The notes: generated by a model from the letters alone, not told the origin. DNA of 64,000 nucleotides from Pararhodobacter sp. CCB-MM2 (GCF_001691415.1 NZ_LRRR01000009.1:62001-126000); one strand, 5' to 3'; numbered from the stretch's first letter, positions 7,369 to 17,581 are shown. A program made the numbers and translations.

Positions 7369-8121
7369 CTAGGCCGGAGCGGCTGTTGCGGGAGCCTTGC
7401 GGAACAGCACCAACCGCCTCCAGCGCGGCTTCTCACCGAAGACGCGCGTCGTCTCATGCACCATGCCGGGCAGGGTTTCGACCAGCTCGATCAACTTGGG
7501 CACATTGGTGCCGAACGGATCCAGCGCGTTGACCCGCCGCGCCTGATGCGCTTTGGTATGCTCGAGGGCCAGCAAACCACCCGGCCTGACGCAAAGCGCC
7601 CAAGTGGCAAAGGCTTTCGCCGGGTCATAGCTGTGATCCCAGCTGTTGGAATAGACCAGATCGAAGGCCCCGGCCCAATCGGGATTCATCTCGTGGAAAT
7701 CCCATTGCACGGTATCGGGAAACTGCGTCGCCGTGTCCGAGATCTCGGTCCCCAGCACTGAAACGCCCGGAAGGGCGGCCTTGAAGAACCCCTGCTCCGC
7801 GGCGTTCCGGGTCCCGTGACAAAGGATCCGCGTAACCGGGCCGCCTGCCTCCGCATAAGCGGCGAGATCGCGGATCATCGGCTCCTGCACGAAGACCGCC
7901 CCAAGCTTGCGCTTGTTGCCCTCGGTCTGGATGCGGCGATAGGTCTGGTAATCGAAGACCCCCTCACGCAAATAGGAAACCTGCGCCATATCCTTGTCGC
8001 CACTCCGCTGCAGGGCGCCCAGTTCGGCGATGTAGAGCGTCTCCTCGGGGAGAGTTTCGGCGGCTTTCGCGCCGAGCGGCTCCGTGGCGGTCGCGGGCGG
8101 GGTCTTGGGCTCTTCCGACAT
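7369..8121 (-). CDS. Class I SAM-dependent methyltransferase-like protein
   Basis: A 250-residue protein with a Rossmann-type methyltransferase core: RILCHGTRNAAEQGFF (motif I region, about 97-112), VLGTEISD (acidic residue of motif II), FDLVYSNSWDHSYDP (motif IV region) and LCVRPGGLLALEHT (motif VI). The N-terminal 30 residues are rich in Pro/Ala/Glu. A GTG at 8124 directly precedes the ATG at 8121; with AAGGA upstream the ATG has the better spacing. Acceptor substrate is unknown. The gene stands alone between two copies of the palindromic repeat. Confidence 0.75.
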   Translation of the reverse strand: MSEEPKTPPATATEPLGAKAAETLPEETLYIAELGALQRSGDKDMAQVSYLREGVFDYQTYRRIQTEGNKRKLGAVFVQEPMIRDLAAYAEAGGPVTRILCHGTRNAAEQGFFKAALPGVSVLGTEISDTATQFPDTVQWDFHEMNPDWAGAFDLVYSNSWDHSYDPAKAFATWALCVRPGGLLALEHTKAHQARRVNALDPFGTNVPKLIELVETLPGMVHETTRVFGEKPRWRRLVLFRKAPATAAPA

Positions 8122-8213
8122 CACGGTCCTTCGTACAAACGCGTCGTGCCGAGGTTAAGCGGGATGCCGGGCGGGTTCAACATTCGGACGAAAGCCTTCC
8201 CGTTTGATATGCG

Positions 8214-8241
8214 AAACGCCCGCGCTTGCGGCACGGGCGTC
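8214..8241 (-). terminator. Terminator-like hairpin of the cys operon
   Basis: ACGCCCG (8216-8222) pairs with CGGGCGT (8234-8240); on the minus strand it is followed by TTCGC. It lies about 50 bases past the fpr stop and would end the cysG-to-fpr transcript. Confidence 0.45.
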
Positions 8242-8250
8242 TTGTCCTGC

Positions 8251-8273
8251 GTAGGGTGGGATTTCATCCCACC
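8251..8273 (+). repeat. Short palindromic repeat, copy 2
   Basis: GTAG followed by GGTGGGAT-TTC-ATCCCACC, an 8-base-pair stem. It is in opposite orientation to copy 1 at 7285-7307 and differs by a G-C to A-T pair swap that keeps the stem, so the folded form appears conserved. Confidence 0.7.
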
Positions 8274-8287
8274 ACAGCGCCCACGGC

Positions 8288-9094
8288 TCAGATGCCGTCG
8301 CCGACGAAAGCCTTCTCGATCACATAGTCGCCGGGGGCCGAGTTCGAGCCTTCTTCCAGCCCGAAGCCATCCAGCACCGCCGCCACGTCCTTGTTGAACG
8401 CCAGCGAGCCGCAGACCATCGCCCGGTCGCGCTCGGGCAGCAGCGGGCCTTCCAGCCCCAGATCCGCGAAGACCTGACCGTTCACCAGATTGTCGGTGAT
8501 GCGGCCCTTGTACTGGCTCTCATCCCGCGTGGTCGTCGGGTAGTAATGCAGCTTGCCGTCGACCAGTTCACCGATCAGCGGATCGCTCGAGAGGTCCTCG
8601 ACCAGCTTGCGGCCGTATTCCAGCTCCCCGGCCTCGCGGCAGGTGTGCATCATCACGACGCGGTCGTATTTCTCCCAGGTCTCGGGCTCACGCAGCAGCG
8701 AGGCGAAGGGCGCGAAACCCGTCCCGGTGGCGAGGAACCACAGCCGCTTGCCCGGCTTCAGCGCGTCATGCACCAGCGTGCCCACAGGCTTCGGGCGCAG
8801 GATGATCTGCTCGCCCACCTGCACGTTCTGCAGCTTCGAGGTCAGCGGGCCGTCCGGCACCTTGATCGAATAGAACTCCAGCTCCTCGTCCCAGGCGGGC
8901 GAGGCGATGGAATAGGCGCGCAGGATCGGCTTGCCGTTGTCACCTTCCAGCCCGATCATCACGAACTCGCCCGAGCGGAAGCGCAGGCTCTGCGGACGGG
9001 TCACGCGGAACGAAAACAGACGATCCGTCCAATGCGTCACCGCGGTCACGGTCTGCAGGTCAGGGTTCACCTTGGCACTCACGGCGACGTTCAT
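8288..9094 (-). CDS. fpr: Ferredoxin--NADP reductase
   Basis: A 268-residue FAD enzyme exchanging electrons between NADPH and ferredoxin/flavodoxin. It has the FAD-binding RAYSIASP, the NADP-site LATGTGFAPFASLLR, the MVCGS segment and a C-terminal VIEKAFV tail typical of bacterial subclass I FNR. ATG at 9094 overlaps the DUF934 stop as ATGA, with GGAGG just upstream, so the longer frame to 9154 is rejected. As the last gene of the cys operon it probably supplies reduced ferredoxin to CysI. Confidence 0.92.
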   Translation of the reverse strand: MNVAVSAKVNPDLQTVTAVTHWTDRLFSFRVTRPQSLRFRSGEFVMIGLEGDNGKPILRAYSIASPAWDEELEFYSIKVPDGPLTSKLQNVQVGEQIILRPKPVGTLVHDALKPGKRLWFLATGTGFAPFASLLREPETWEKYDRVVMMHTCREAGELEYGRKLVEDLSSDPLIGELVDGKLHYYPTTTRDESQYKGRITDNLVNGQVFADLGLEGPLLPERDRAMVCGSLAFNKDVAAVLDGFGLEEGSNSAPGDYVIEKAFVGDGI

Positions 9095-9468
9095 GCGATC
9101 CTCCGAAGGCGGGCGCGGTAATCGTTGCCCTGCCAATCGGCACGGCTGAGCCATTGCTCCTGCGGCTGACGCGCGGCCAGATCATCCGAGATCTCGACCT
9201 CGTCGAAGCCCGAGCGGCGGGCCATGGCATATTGGTCGGCGATCACATGGCCCGCGGCGCGCAAACGGCCGGTGAAGCCGGCGCGGCGCAGGCGGGCGGC
9301 CAGAGTGAAGCCACGGCCGTCCGAGAAGGCCGGGAAAGCCACGCGGATGGCCGAGACGCCCTCGATCTGGCGCTCCACCGCCGCGATATCGGCGTCCGAG
9401 GCGAGGTCGAACCACTCGCCGTTATGGGTGTCCGGGCTGAAGCCCCGGTCGGTGACGATCACGCTCAT
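9091..9468 (-). CDS. DUF934 family protein of sulfite reduction operons
   Basis: A 125-residue protein of the DUF934 family, which is regularly encoded next to cysI/cysH and is thought to assist sulfite reduction or its electron supply. Conserved stretches include VAFPAFSDGRGFTLAARLRR (about 44-63) and GHVIADQYAMARRSGFDEVE. No cysteines or membrane segments are present. It overlaps fpr by 4 bases and follows cysH by 13 bases, indicating one transcript and coupled translation. Confidence 0.85.
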   Translation of the reverse strand: MSVIVTDRGFSPDTHNGEWFDLASDADIAAVERQIEGVSAIRVAFPAFSDGRGFTLAARLRRAGFTGRLRAAGHVIADQYAMARRSGFDEVEISDDLAARQPQEQWLSRADWQGNDYRARLRRIA

Positions 9469-9481
9469 CTGTCGGATCCCC

Positions 9482-10181
9482 TTACGATGCTTGTCTTCTG
9501 ATCACGCGGCCGTCGACGACGTGGATGCCGCATTCGTCCTTGTCGGACCCGCGCCAACGACCGGCGCGGGGATCCTCGCCCGCCTTGACCGGGCTGGTGC
9601 AGGGCGCGCAGCCGATCGACGGATAGCCCTTGGCAACCAGCGGGTGCCGGGGCAGCGCATGGGCGTCCATATAGGCCGCCAGATCCTTGCCGTTCCAGCT
9701 GGCCAGCGGGTTGATCTTCAGGTGGTGGAAATCGGCATCGTATTCGAACATGTCGATGCCCTGCCGTGCCCCGCCCTGAAAGCGCTTGCGCCCGGTAATC
9801 CAGCCATCAAACCCCTTCAGCGCCTGTTCCAGCGGCCGGGTCTTGCGCAGGTCGCAGCAGGCGTCCTGATCGGCCAGATGCAGGCGGTTGAACGGGTCGG
9901 TCGCGCCCAGCGCATCCTTGCCCGGGGTGATCACACGCAGATCGGTCAGGCCCAGATGCTCGGCCAGATCGCGCTGATAATCCAGCGTCTCCTGGAACAG
10001 CATCAGCGTGTCGATGAACAGCACCGGCGTGTCCCGGTCGATCTGGGACACGAGGTGCAGCAGCACGGCGCTGTCCGCGCCAAAGCTGGACACCATGGCG
10101 ATCTTGCCCAGTGCACCCGAGAGCGCTACGCGAAGCGCGCCCTCGGCGTCACCCTCGTAGCGGGCGTTGAGCCGCGTCAGG

Positions 10182-10192
<11 letters not shown>
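9482..10192 (-). CDS. cysH: Adenylyl-sulfate (APS) reductase, thioredoxin-dependent
   Basis: A 236-residue PAPS/APS reductase reducing activated sulfate to sulfite. The start is the ATG at 10192 inside the end of cysI; the longer frame is out-of-family. It has VSSFGADSAVLLH (the nucleotide-binding loop), Cys112-Cys113 and Cys195-x2-Cys198, the four ligands of a [4Fe-4S] cluster, and the catalytic ECGIH near residue 221. The CC...CxxC pattern is that of APS-specific reductases (EC 1.8.4.10) rather than the PAPS-type enzymes of enterobacteria. It overlaps cysI by 11 bases. Confidence 0.93.
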
Positions 10193-11846
<1,654 letters not shown>

Positions 11847-11874
11847 GGGTCAGGTCCTCACACGGATCAGCGGC

Positions 11875-12186
11875 TCAGGCGGCGTCGGACGCAGCGGCCT
11901 GCTTGCCGTGGGCATAGTTCGAGGGGCCGCGGCGGCGGAAATCCTCGCGGAAATGGGCGGGTTCGAAGCCGGCGACGGTCAGCGTCACCTCGGCGAGGTA
12001 ACAGCCGACGATCTCGCTGTGACGCTTCGAGGCGGCGGCGAGGGCGGCTTCCGCCGGCTCGGCCTCGGTGAAGACCTCGGCTTCCTGCATGTGGCGGGTC
12101 CAGGTGCCTTGGGCGGTCAGGTACACGACATCACCCTCCAGCAGGGCGTTGGCGGTCACGATCTGGGCTTTGGGAGCACGGGCCAT
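11875..12186 (-). CDS. DUF2849 family protein
   Basis: A 103-residue small soluble protein of the DUF2849 family, found almost only in alphaproteobacterial cys operons between cysG and cysI. It begins MARAPKAQIVTANALLEGDVVYLT, and its AGFEPAHFREDFRRRGPSNY stretch is family-typical. Function is unknown; placement suggests a role in sulfite reductase maturation or regulation. It starts within the cysG stop (TGATG) and ends 28 bases before cysI. Confidence 0.85.
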   Translation of the reverse strand: MARAPKAQIVTANALLEGDVVYLTAQGTWTRHMQEAEVFTEAEPAEAALAAASKRHSEIVGCYLAEVTLTVAGFEPAHFREDFRRRGPSNYAHGKQAAASDAA

Positions 12187-13580
12187 CAGGCAAAATCCTC
12201 GATCAGGTCAGGCAGGGCGGCGGCGGCCTTGGAAGGCGCGAGGCCGAAGAGGGTGATGACGGGGCCGGAGAAACCGGCGTCGGTCATGTCGGAAGACAGG
12301 CGGTCGAGGCGCGAGGCGACGATCCGCTGGTCGGGGCGCGAGGCGTTCTCGACCAGCGTCACCGGGGTCAGGCCATCGGCGCCGTGCATCAGCAGGCGAC
12401 CCTGCACGAAACGCGCGGCGCGCTTGCCCATGTAGATCGCGGCGACCGAGCCGGGGCGGGCCAGCGCGCGCCAGTCCTGCTCGGCATAGCCTTCGATGTC
12501 CTGCGCGGTCATCAGGCGCAGCTCGCTGTTGCGGGTGCGGCGGGTGAGGCTGGCACCAATCGCGGCGGCGGCGGCCGAGGCCGCGGTGATGCCCGGCGTG
12601 ACCGACCAGTCGATACCGGCCTCGGTCAGGGCGGCGGTTTCCTCATCGAGACGACCGAAGACCGAGGCGTCGCCGCCCTTCAGGCGCACGACGCGGTGGC
12701 CGTCCAGCGCGTGGCGGATCATGTGGGCGTTGATCTCGGATTGCGGGGTGGAGGGGCCAAAGCCCTCCTTGCCCACCGCGACGAAGATCGCCTCGCGGCG
12801 GGCGAGTTCGAGGATCGCCTGCGGCACCAGACGGTCGTGCACGATGACATCGGCCTGATCCAGCAGACGGCGGGCCTTCAACGTCATCAGATCCGGGTTG
12901 CCGGGGCCGGCGCCGACCAGATCGACGCGGCCGGGCTCTTGCTCGGCGGCCAGATGCTGGGCCAGCAGGGCCTCCAGCGCGTGGTCGAGCAGTTCCTCAC
13001 CGGCTTCGGCCAGAACCTCGGGCCCGGTGTTGAAGTAATAGTCGGCCCAGAAGTCGCGGCGCGCACGGCCATAGGGCAGCGCCTCGGCGCGGGCGCGGAA
13101 CAGTTTGCCGGCGCGGGCGAGCGCGCCCAGACCCTGCGGCAGGCGCTCTTCGAGGTCGGTCTTGATCGAACGGGCCAGCACGGGCGAGGCGCCCTCGGTG
13201 CCGATCGCCACGGTCACCGGGTCACGGTCGACGATGGCGGGAGTAATGAAATCCGAGGCTTCGAGGTTGTCGACCGCGTTCAGCAGCACGCCCGCCGCGC
13301 GCGCGGCACGGGCGAAGCGCGCATCGGCCTCGGCCTCGCCATGGGCGGCATAGGCCAGCGCGGTGCCGGTCAGGTCCTCGGCGACAGCCTCGCGGCGCTC
13401 CAGCGTGACGCCATGGGCGGCGATGGTGTCCAGCAGGTCGGCTTCGGGCTCGGTCGCGAAGACGGTGATCCGGGCTACGGTCTTCAAGAGCAGTCGCAGC
13501 TTGGCCAGTGCGACCTCACCGTTCCCGGCGATGACGACCCGGCGGTCGGCAAGGTCGAGGAAGATGGGGAAATGTTGCAT
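12186..13580 (-). CDS. cysG: Siroheme synthase (precorrin-2 dehydrogenase/ferrochelatase + uroporphyrinogen-III methyltransferase)
   Basis: A 464-residue bifunctional enzyme making siroheme from uroporphyrinogen III. The N-terminal half (to about 210) has the NAD-binding VVIAGNGEVALAKLRLL and GTEGASPVLARSIK segments of precorrin-2 dehydrogenase. The C-terminal half is the SAM-dependent methyltransferase, with VGAGPGNPDLMTLKA (about 218-232), VVRLKGGDASVFGR and VTPGITAASAAAA. It is the first gene of the cys operon and supplies the prosthetic group of CysI. ATG at 13580 lies near two dyads (13611-13627 and 13688-13698) that may control the operon. Confidence 0.95.
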   Translation of the reverse strand: MQHFPIFLDLADRRVVIAGNGEVALAKLRLLLKTVARITVFATEPEADLLDTIAAHGVTLERREAVAEDLTGTALAYAAHGEAEADARFARAARAAGVLLNAVDNLEASDFITPAIVDRDPVTVAIGTEGASPVLARSIKTDLEERLPQGLGALARAGKLFRARAEALPYGRARRDFWADYYFNTGPEVLAEAGEELLDHALEALLAQHLAAEQEPGRVDLVGAGPGNPDLMTLKARRLLDQADVIVHDRLVPQAILELARREAIFVAVGKEGFGPSTPQSEINAHMIRHALDGHRVVRLKGGDASVFGRLDEETAALTEAGIDWSVTPGITAASAAAAAIGASLTRRTRNSELRLMTAQDIEGYAEQDWRALARPGSVAAIYMGKRAARFVQGRLLMHGADGLTPVTLVENASRPDQRIVASRLDRLSSDMTDAGFSGPVITLFGLAPSKAAAALPDLIEDFA

Positions 13581-13610
13581 GGGTCAGCGCCTCCGGTGTT
13601 GAGGCACAAG

Positions 13611-13698
13611 ATGGAATTATTTCCCATTTCAGGCAAGATACCGGGCGAAACAAGAACCTCCTGATCCGAGTTACAGCGGGATTGGAAGAACATTGTTC
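13611..13698 (-). promoter_or_regulatory. Two dyads upstream of the cys operon
   Basis: ATGGAATTATTTCCCAT (13611-13627) is an interrupted palindrome around GGAA/TTCC, and GAACATTGTTC (13688-13698) is a palindrome with a one-base centre. Both lie between cysG and the convergently ending barrel gene, within 120 bases of the cysG start. They are candidate operators for a sulfur regulator; no regulator gene is adjacent. Confidence 0.4.
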
Positions 13699-13776
13699 CG
13701 ATTCCGGGGATTCGCAGGCAGAAATTCCCGCCGCACGCCGCAACGCGGAAAAGCCGTCCTGTCCAGCCTCTATGGA

Positions 13777-14829
13777 TCAGGAGCGCCCCAGCTGGAATCG
13801 CACGCCCAGCCCTGTCCGCGCCTCGTCGAAAAGGCCGATGGACGAGCGCGTGACCTGATGCGTGACATCCAGCGTCAGACCCGGTCGCGCCTGAAGCGAC
13901 AGGCCGATTCCCGTTTGCGCGTCGTCTCGGGCCATGCCCAGCAATTGCCCGCCCGAGGCCCGCATATGCCACAGGCTGACGCTGACAGGCCGTGCGCCCC
14001 AAAGCCAACTGGCCCGGGCCGAGACCTGCAACCGCGTTGCCTGCTCACCCGCGATCGGCGTGGCAACCCCGACCCGGAAATCCGTCACCGCATGATCCCA
14101 GGCTGTGCCCCAACCCAGCACCAACCCGGTCTGGCGACCGGCCTGCAGCCAGCGCTCCTCGACTTCAAGGCTGAGTTCATGGGCGGCATTGCCCGCAACC
14201 AGCAGATGCGAGAGGCGCAGGGACAGGGTTTCGGAATGAGCGTCCGACAGCGCGCGCCAACTGCCGGTGCTGCCAGCGCAGAGATCGGCAAAGTTCCAGC
14301 CGCCCAGGGGATTGCGCAGGCACAGCTCAAGGCCCGCATTGGCGCGCCCGATCTCGTGCCGTGGGGACCAGGCGGCCTCAACGCTGGTCGACAGATCCAA
14401 CGTCCTCCCTTCGGCAAGGGCGTAGCGCAGGAAGCCGTCACTTCGCCCCCCCAACACCCAACCCGACCGCGCCAAATTGGCCGGGGCGACCTGAAACTGC
14501 AGGCCGAACAGATCAAGCGTGTCGTTCAGGTAGCCGCCGTTGATATTACCGTCCCACGCCAAGACCGGGCTGAACCGCAGGCTGCGCGCCGTGATTCCGC
14601 GCTGATAATAGCCCGCGCGCTCCAGCGCCTGCCGCATTGCCTGTGTCACCTGACGCGGGGCCGTCGGCGCGTGCATCGCTTGGCCCAGCGTGAAGAGGCG
14701 CAGACGCTCGCTGCCGAACCGTTGCGCCATCTGCGCGCGGTCCAGTGCCCCTCCCGAGGCCTGCGAGACACCGAGGATCAGAACCAGAAGCAGCGCGAGG
14801 CCGCGCAGGACACCCGACTTACGGCGCAT
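13777..14829 (-). CDS. Outer-membrane beta-barrel, Slam (DUF560)-like
   Basis: A 350-residue protein with a signal peptide (LRGLALLLVLILGVSQASG, about 8-26), a short helical section to about residue 85, then alternating hydrophobic strands to the C-terminus. The barrel opening RSLRFSPVLAWDGNINGGY and the closing SVSLWHMR...LTLDVTHQVTRSS...FDEARTGLGVRF resemble the DUF560 barrel of surface lipoprotein assembly modulators (Slam) in spacing and residues. Slam proteins normally carry an N-terminal TPR domain; here only about 60 residues stand in its place. ATG at 14829 overlaps the preceding lipoprotein gene by 11 bases, so the pair is cotranslated. Family call is from pattern memory, not a search. 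Confidence 0.6.
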   Translation of the reverse strand: MRRKSGVLRGLALLLVLILGVSQASGGALDRAQMAQRFGSERLRLFTLGQAMHAPTAPRQVTQAMRQALERAGYYQRGITARSLRFSPVLAWDGNINGGYLNDTLDLFGLQFQVAPANLARSGWVLGGRSDGFLRYALAEGRTLDLSTSVEAAWSPRHEIGRANAGLELCLRNPLGGWNFADLCAGSTGSWRALSDAHSETLSLRLSHLLVAGNAAHELSLEVEERWLQAGRQTGLVLGWGTAWDHAVTDFRVGVATPIAGEQATRLQVSARASWLWGARPVSVSLWHMRASGGQLLGMARDDAQTGIGLSLQARPGLTLDVTHQVTRSSIGLFDEARTGLGVRFQLGRS

Positions 14830-15649
14830 TCGGATCGACACCGACGAAGACCCCGTCAATCCGCACATGACGGCCGGTCGCGTCGTCCACCCCGTCCGCC
14901 GTGTACAGACCCGAGGTCGACAGGTTGTTCACCCCATCCGTGTAATCCGGCGTCCCGCCCAGATTGCCGCGCAGGCTTCCGTCCACCGAGAGGATATCGG
15001 GGCTGTCAGGATCCCAGACCTGAATGGTCACGCCGCCCCCATAAGCCCCGGAGCGGATATTGAGGGGCAGGTCGGCCACCTCGATCTCCGACCGCAGGGC
15101 CGACTCACCCCCGACCCCGGTTCGCAGGTTCAAATCCACCGTCTCGGAATCGAAATCGATCACCATGTTGACCAGACCCTCGTCGTCCGACCCGGCCAGC
15201 AGGGGCCCGCCGTCGATCGTCGCCCAAGCGTAGTTCGCACCGCGAAGGTAGAAGCGGCCGGTCGCCGCGATCAATTCGCCGCCCTGCTCGTTCGAGAAGG
15301 GCGCTTGATCGACGGTCAACCGCACCAGCCGGGTGGCCGGGCCATCGGGCGTGTCGACTTCGGCGATCACCTCGATGTTCATACGGTCGCCGTACCGCGC
15401 CTCGTTCAAGGCGATCAGTTGACGATACCCGGCCGGGTCCGCGGGATCGGCGTCCTCGAACGCCGCCAGCGCCTCGGCATCCGCATCGGTGGCGTAGCTT
15501 CGGCGCACGCGGGCATAGCCGTTATGGGCTGTTGTATAGGTCTCGAACCCTTCGACATCGACGGGTCGGCCATCCGGCAGACCGGACGAGCCACCACCCG
15601 AACAGGCGGCAAGGATAAACGGCAGGAGGAGGGGACGGTTGTACTTCAT
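14819..15649 (-). CDS. Surface-type lipoprotein (possible TbpB-barrel-like, Slam client)
   Basis: A 276-residue lipoprotein. Start at 15649 gives the signal MKYNRPLLLPFILAACSGGG with lipobox LAAC at residues 13-16, followed by a Gly/Ser linker. The mature part is acidic and rich in short beta strands. A segment GLVNMVIDFDSETVDLNL and a final GVFVGVDPNAP are reminiscent of the C-terminal barrel of transferrin-binding-protein-like lipoproteins (vDF...v.g.l and GxFxG). It overlaps the gene for the Slam-like barrel, the usual arrangement of Slam and its client. Ligand unknown; no TonB receptor gene is nearby. Confidence 0.6.
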   Translation of the reverse strand: MKYNRPLLLPFILAACSGGGSSGLPDGRPVDVEGFETYTTAHNGYARVRRSYATDADAEALAAFEDADPADPAGYRQLIALNEARYGDRMNIEVIAEVDTPDGPATRLVRLTVDQAPFSNEQGGELIAATGRFYLRGANYAWATIDGGPLLAGSDDEGLVNMVIDFDSETVDLNLRTGVGGESALRSEIEVADLPLNIRSGAYGGGVTIQVWDPDSPDILSVDGSLRGNLGGTPDYTDGVNNLSTSGLYTADGVDDATGRHVRIDGVFVGVDPNAP

Positions 15650-15723
15650 GGATTGTCCACTGATCGCGAACAATGGCGACATGAAGGCAAAACCGTCCCC
15701 GAGCGACGTTTATTTCTGCGCCG

Positions 15724-16803
15724 TCACTCGTCGCCGCAATGGCGCTTGTTCCAGCGGATCGACGACCACAGCGCCACGCCGATCAAGGCCGCGCCGAACA
15801 GGCCGGTGACGACCTCGGGCACGGCGACCAGCGACTGGGCGTACATGATGATCGACAGCGCGATGATCGCGTAGAAGGCCCCGTGTTCCAGAAAGCGGTA
15901 CTGGGTCAGCGTACCCTTCTCGACCAGCATGATGGTCATCGAGCGCACATACATCGCGCCGATGCCCAGACCGATGGCGATCACGAACAGGTTCTGCGAC
16001 AGGGCGAAGGCGCCGATCACGCCGTCGAAGCTGAACGAGGCATCCAGCACCTCCAGATACAGGAAGGCGCCGATGCCGCCCTTGGCCGCCGTGCTCATCA
16101 CCTGTTCCTTGGCATCGAGGAAACCGGACAGAACCTCGACCATCAGGAAGGTCAGCAGGCCCCAGATGGCGGCGACGGTGAACAGGTGACGCTCGGCCCC
16201 TTCCAGGAACCGGCCGAAGGTCAGCAGCAGAACCAGCACCACGGCAACCTCGATGCCGCGGACGGTGGCGTAGCGGGCCATGCGGTCCTCCAGCCAGCTG
16301 ACCCAATGCACATCCTTCTCATGGTCGAAGAAGAAGCTCAGACCGACCATCATCAGGAACGTGCCGCCGAAGGCCGCGATCGGCAGATGGGCCTCGTGCA
16401 TGATATGGGCGTATTCTTCGGGATGCGAAGCAGCGAGGCGCAGCGCCTCCCACGGGCCGATGCCGGCGGCGACGACCACGATCAGCAGCGGGAAGATGAT
16501 TCGCATGCCGAAGACCGCGATCAGGATGCCCCAAGTCAGGAAGCGGCGCTGCCAGAGGGGCGTCATGTCCTTGAGCTTGTTGGCGTTGACGATGGCATTG
16601 TCGAACGACAGCGAGATCTCCAGCACGGCCAGCACCGCAACGACGAAGAAGATCTCCAGCGTGCCGGACAGGGTGCCGGTGTTCTCCCATCCCAGCCAGG
16701 CGCCCAGCACGAGGCCGAGGGCGGTGACCCCGAAGGCTGCGTAGAAATAACGGAAAGAGGAACCGGCCGTACGAGACGGTTGTGCCGGGGACGGGTTGTC
16801 CAT
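15724..16803 (-). CDS. DUF475 family integral membrane protein (TerC-like)
   Basis: A 359-residue membrane protein of the DUF475 group, related to TerC-type tellurite/metal-ion proteins. Conserved acidic membrane motifs are ISLSFDNAIVNANKLKDM (about 66-83) and LDASFSFDGVIGAFALS (about 254-270); such paired FDN/FDG motifs mark the family and may bind metal. About nine hydrophobic segments are seen. ATG at 16803 is chosen because the upstream extension is polar and not family-like. Physiological substrate is unknown. Confidence 0.85.
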   Translation of the reverse strand: MDNPSPAQPSRTAGSSFRYFYAAFGVTALGLVLGAWLGWENTGTLSGTLEIFFVVAVLAVLEISLSFDNAIVNANKLKDMTPLWQRRFLTWGILIAVFGMRIIFPLLIVVVAAGIGPWEALRLAASHPEEYAHIMHEAHLPIAAFGGTFLMMVGLSFFFDHEKDVHWVSWLEDRMARYATVRGIEVAVVLVLLLTFGRFLEGAERHLFTVAAIWGLLTFLMVEVLSGFLDAKEQVMSTAAKGGIGAFLYLEVLDASFSFDGVIGAFALSQNLFVIAIGLGIGAMYVRSMTIMLVEKGTLTQYRFLEHGAFYAIIALSIIMYAQSLVAVPEVVTGLFGAALIGVALWSSIRWNKRHCGDE

Positions 16804-17131
16804 GATCCACCCAAGGCGGCAAGCGGAAGGAAGGGTGCCGACATCACGAAAACGCCGCTGTTTCCGCCAGAGGGGCCCGGTCACCAGAAGAACCCGCGCG
16901 GGCGGGCTGTGGGGCAATATAGGGCACGGGATGGCAAGGGAAAGGGCCCCGTTTCTCTACCAAGGGCGGGGCCCGGATGGGCGGAGCGCCGCCTGCGAGG
17001 TTCCGCCTACGTGAAACCGGGAAGGGGAACGTTCGCCGCCCCGATGCGTTACATCGCCAAACCAGACCGGCAGGTCGGCCCCACGGGTCGCGCCCTACTT
17101 CCTGGCCGGTGGAACCTGAAAGGAACTCCTC
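16804..17131. other. Intergenic region with a GC-rich hairpin
   Basis: Divergent region between the DUF475 gene and the RcnB-like gene. GGGCCCCG (16944-16951) pairs with CGGGGCCC (16967-16974). No convincing ORF or operator was found; both promoters must lie here. Confidence 0.5.
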
Positions 17132-17563
17132 ATGAACCGCTTTGCCATCGGGGGCCTGAGTGTCCTCGGCCTTGTCGTCAGTGCCACCACCGTCTTCGCC
17201 GATCCGCCGGCCCATGCGCAGGCCAACGGCCACCGCCGTGGCGGCGACGTCTGCCACAATGACCGCGATTGCCGCGTCAATCCGGGCCATGGCGTGAACG
17301 ACGAACGCCACGGTGGCCGCCACGCGCAATGGGGCGGCGATGATCGCCACGCCCGCTACGAGGGTGGCGACACCTATATCAACATCCATGTCGGCAGCGA
17401 CGGCAGCCGCGGTGAGCGTTGGAGCTACCGCGACGGCTATGGCATCCGTCGCGCCCCCGTCGGTCAGGAATACCGCGTGATCGATGGCCAGCTGGTGCTG
17501 GTCAACACGCAGACGCTGGAAGTCGTGGCCATCGTCGGCCTGCTCAGCGCCCTGCTGAATTAA
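17132..17563 (+). CDS. RcnB-like secreted protein
   Basis: A 143-residue exported protein: signal peptide LSVLGLVVSATTVFA (residues 9-23), then a His/Arg/Gly-rich stretch (DVCHNDRDC, GHGVNDERHGGRHAQWGG) that could bind metal. A conserved C-terminal block, GYGIRRAPVGQEYRVIDGQL...VVAIVGLLSALLN, resembles the RcnB/DUF2502-type periplasmic domain. Start at 17132 follows GAAAGGAA. RcnB of enterobacteria takes part in Ni/Co export; that role here is only a suggestion. Confidence 0.6.
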   Translation: MNRFAIGGLSVLGLVVSATTVFADPPAHAQANGHRRGGDVCHNDRDCRVNPGHGVNDERHGGRHAQWGGDDRHARYEGGDTYINIHVGSDGSRGERWSYRDGYGIRRAPVGQEYRVIDGQLVLVNTQTLEVVAIVGLLSALLN

Positions 17564-17581
17564 GCCCGAGGGGGAGGGCCG

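Noticed and set aside
16944..16974. GGGCCCCG/CGGGGCCC hairpin as a terminator or riboswitch.
   Set aside because: No T-tract and no gene ending there; GC-rich stems of this size occur often at this base composition.
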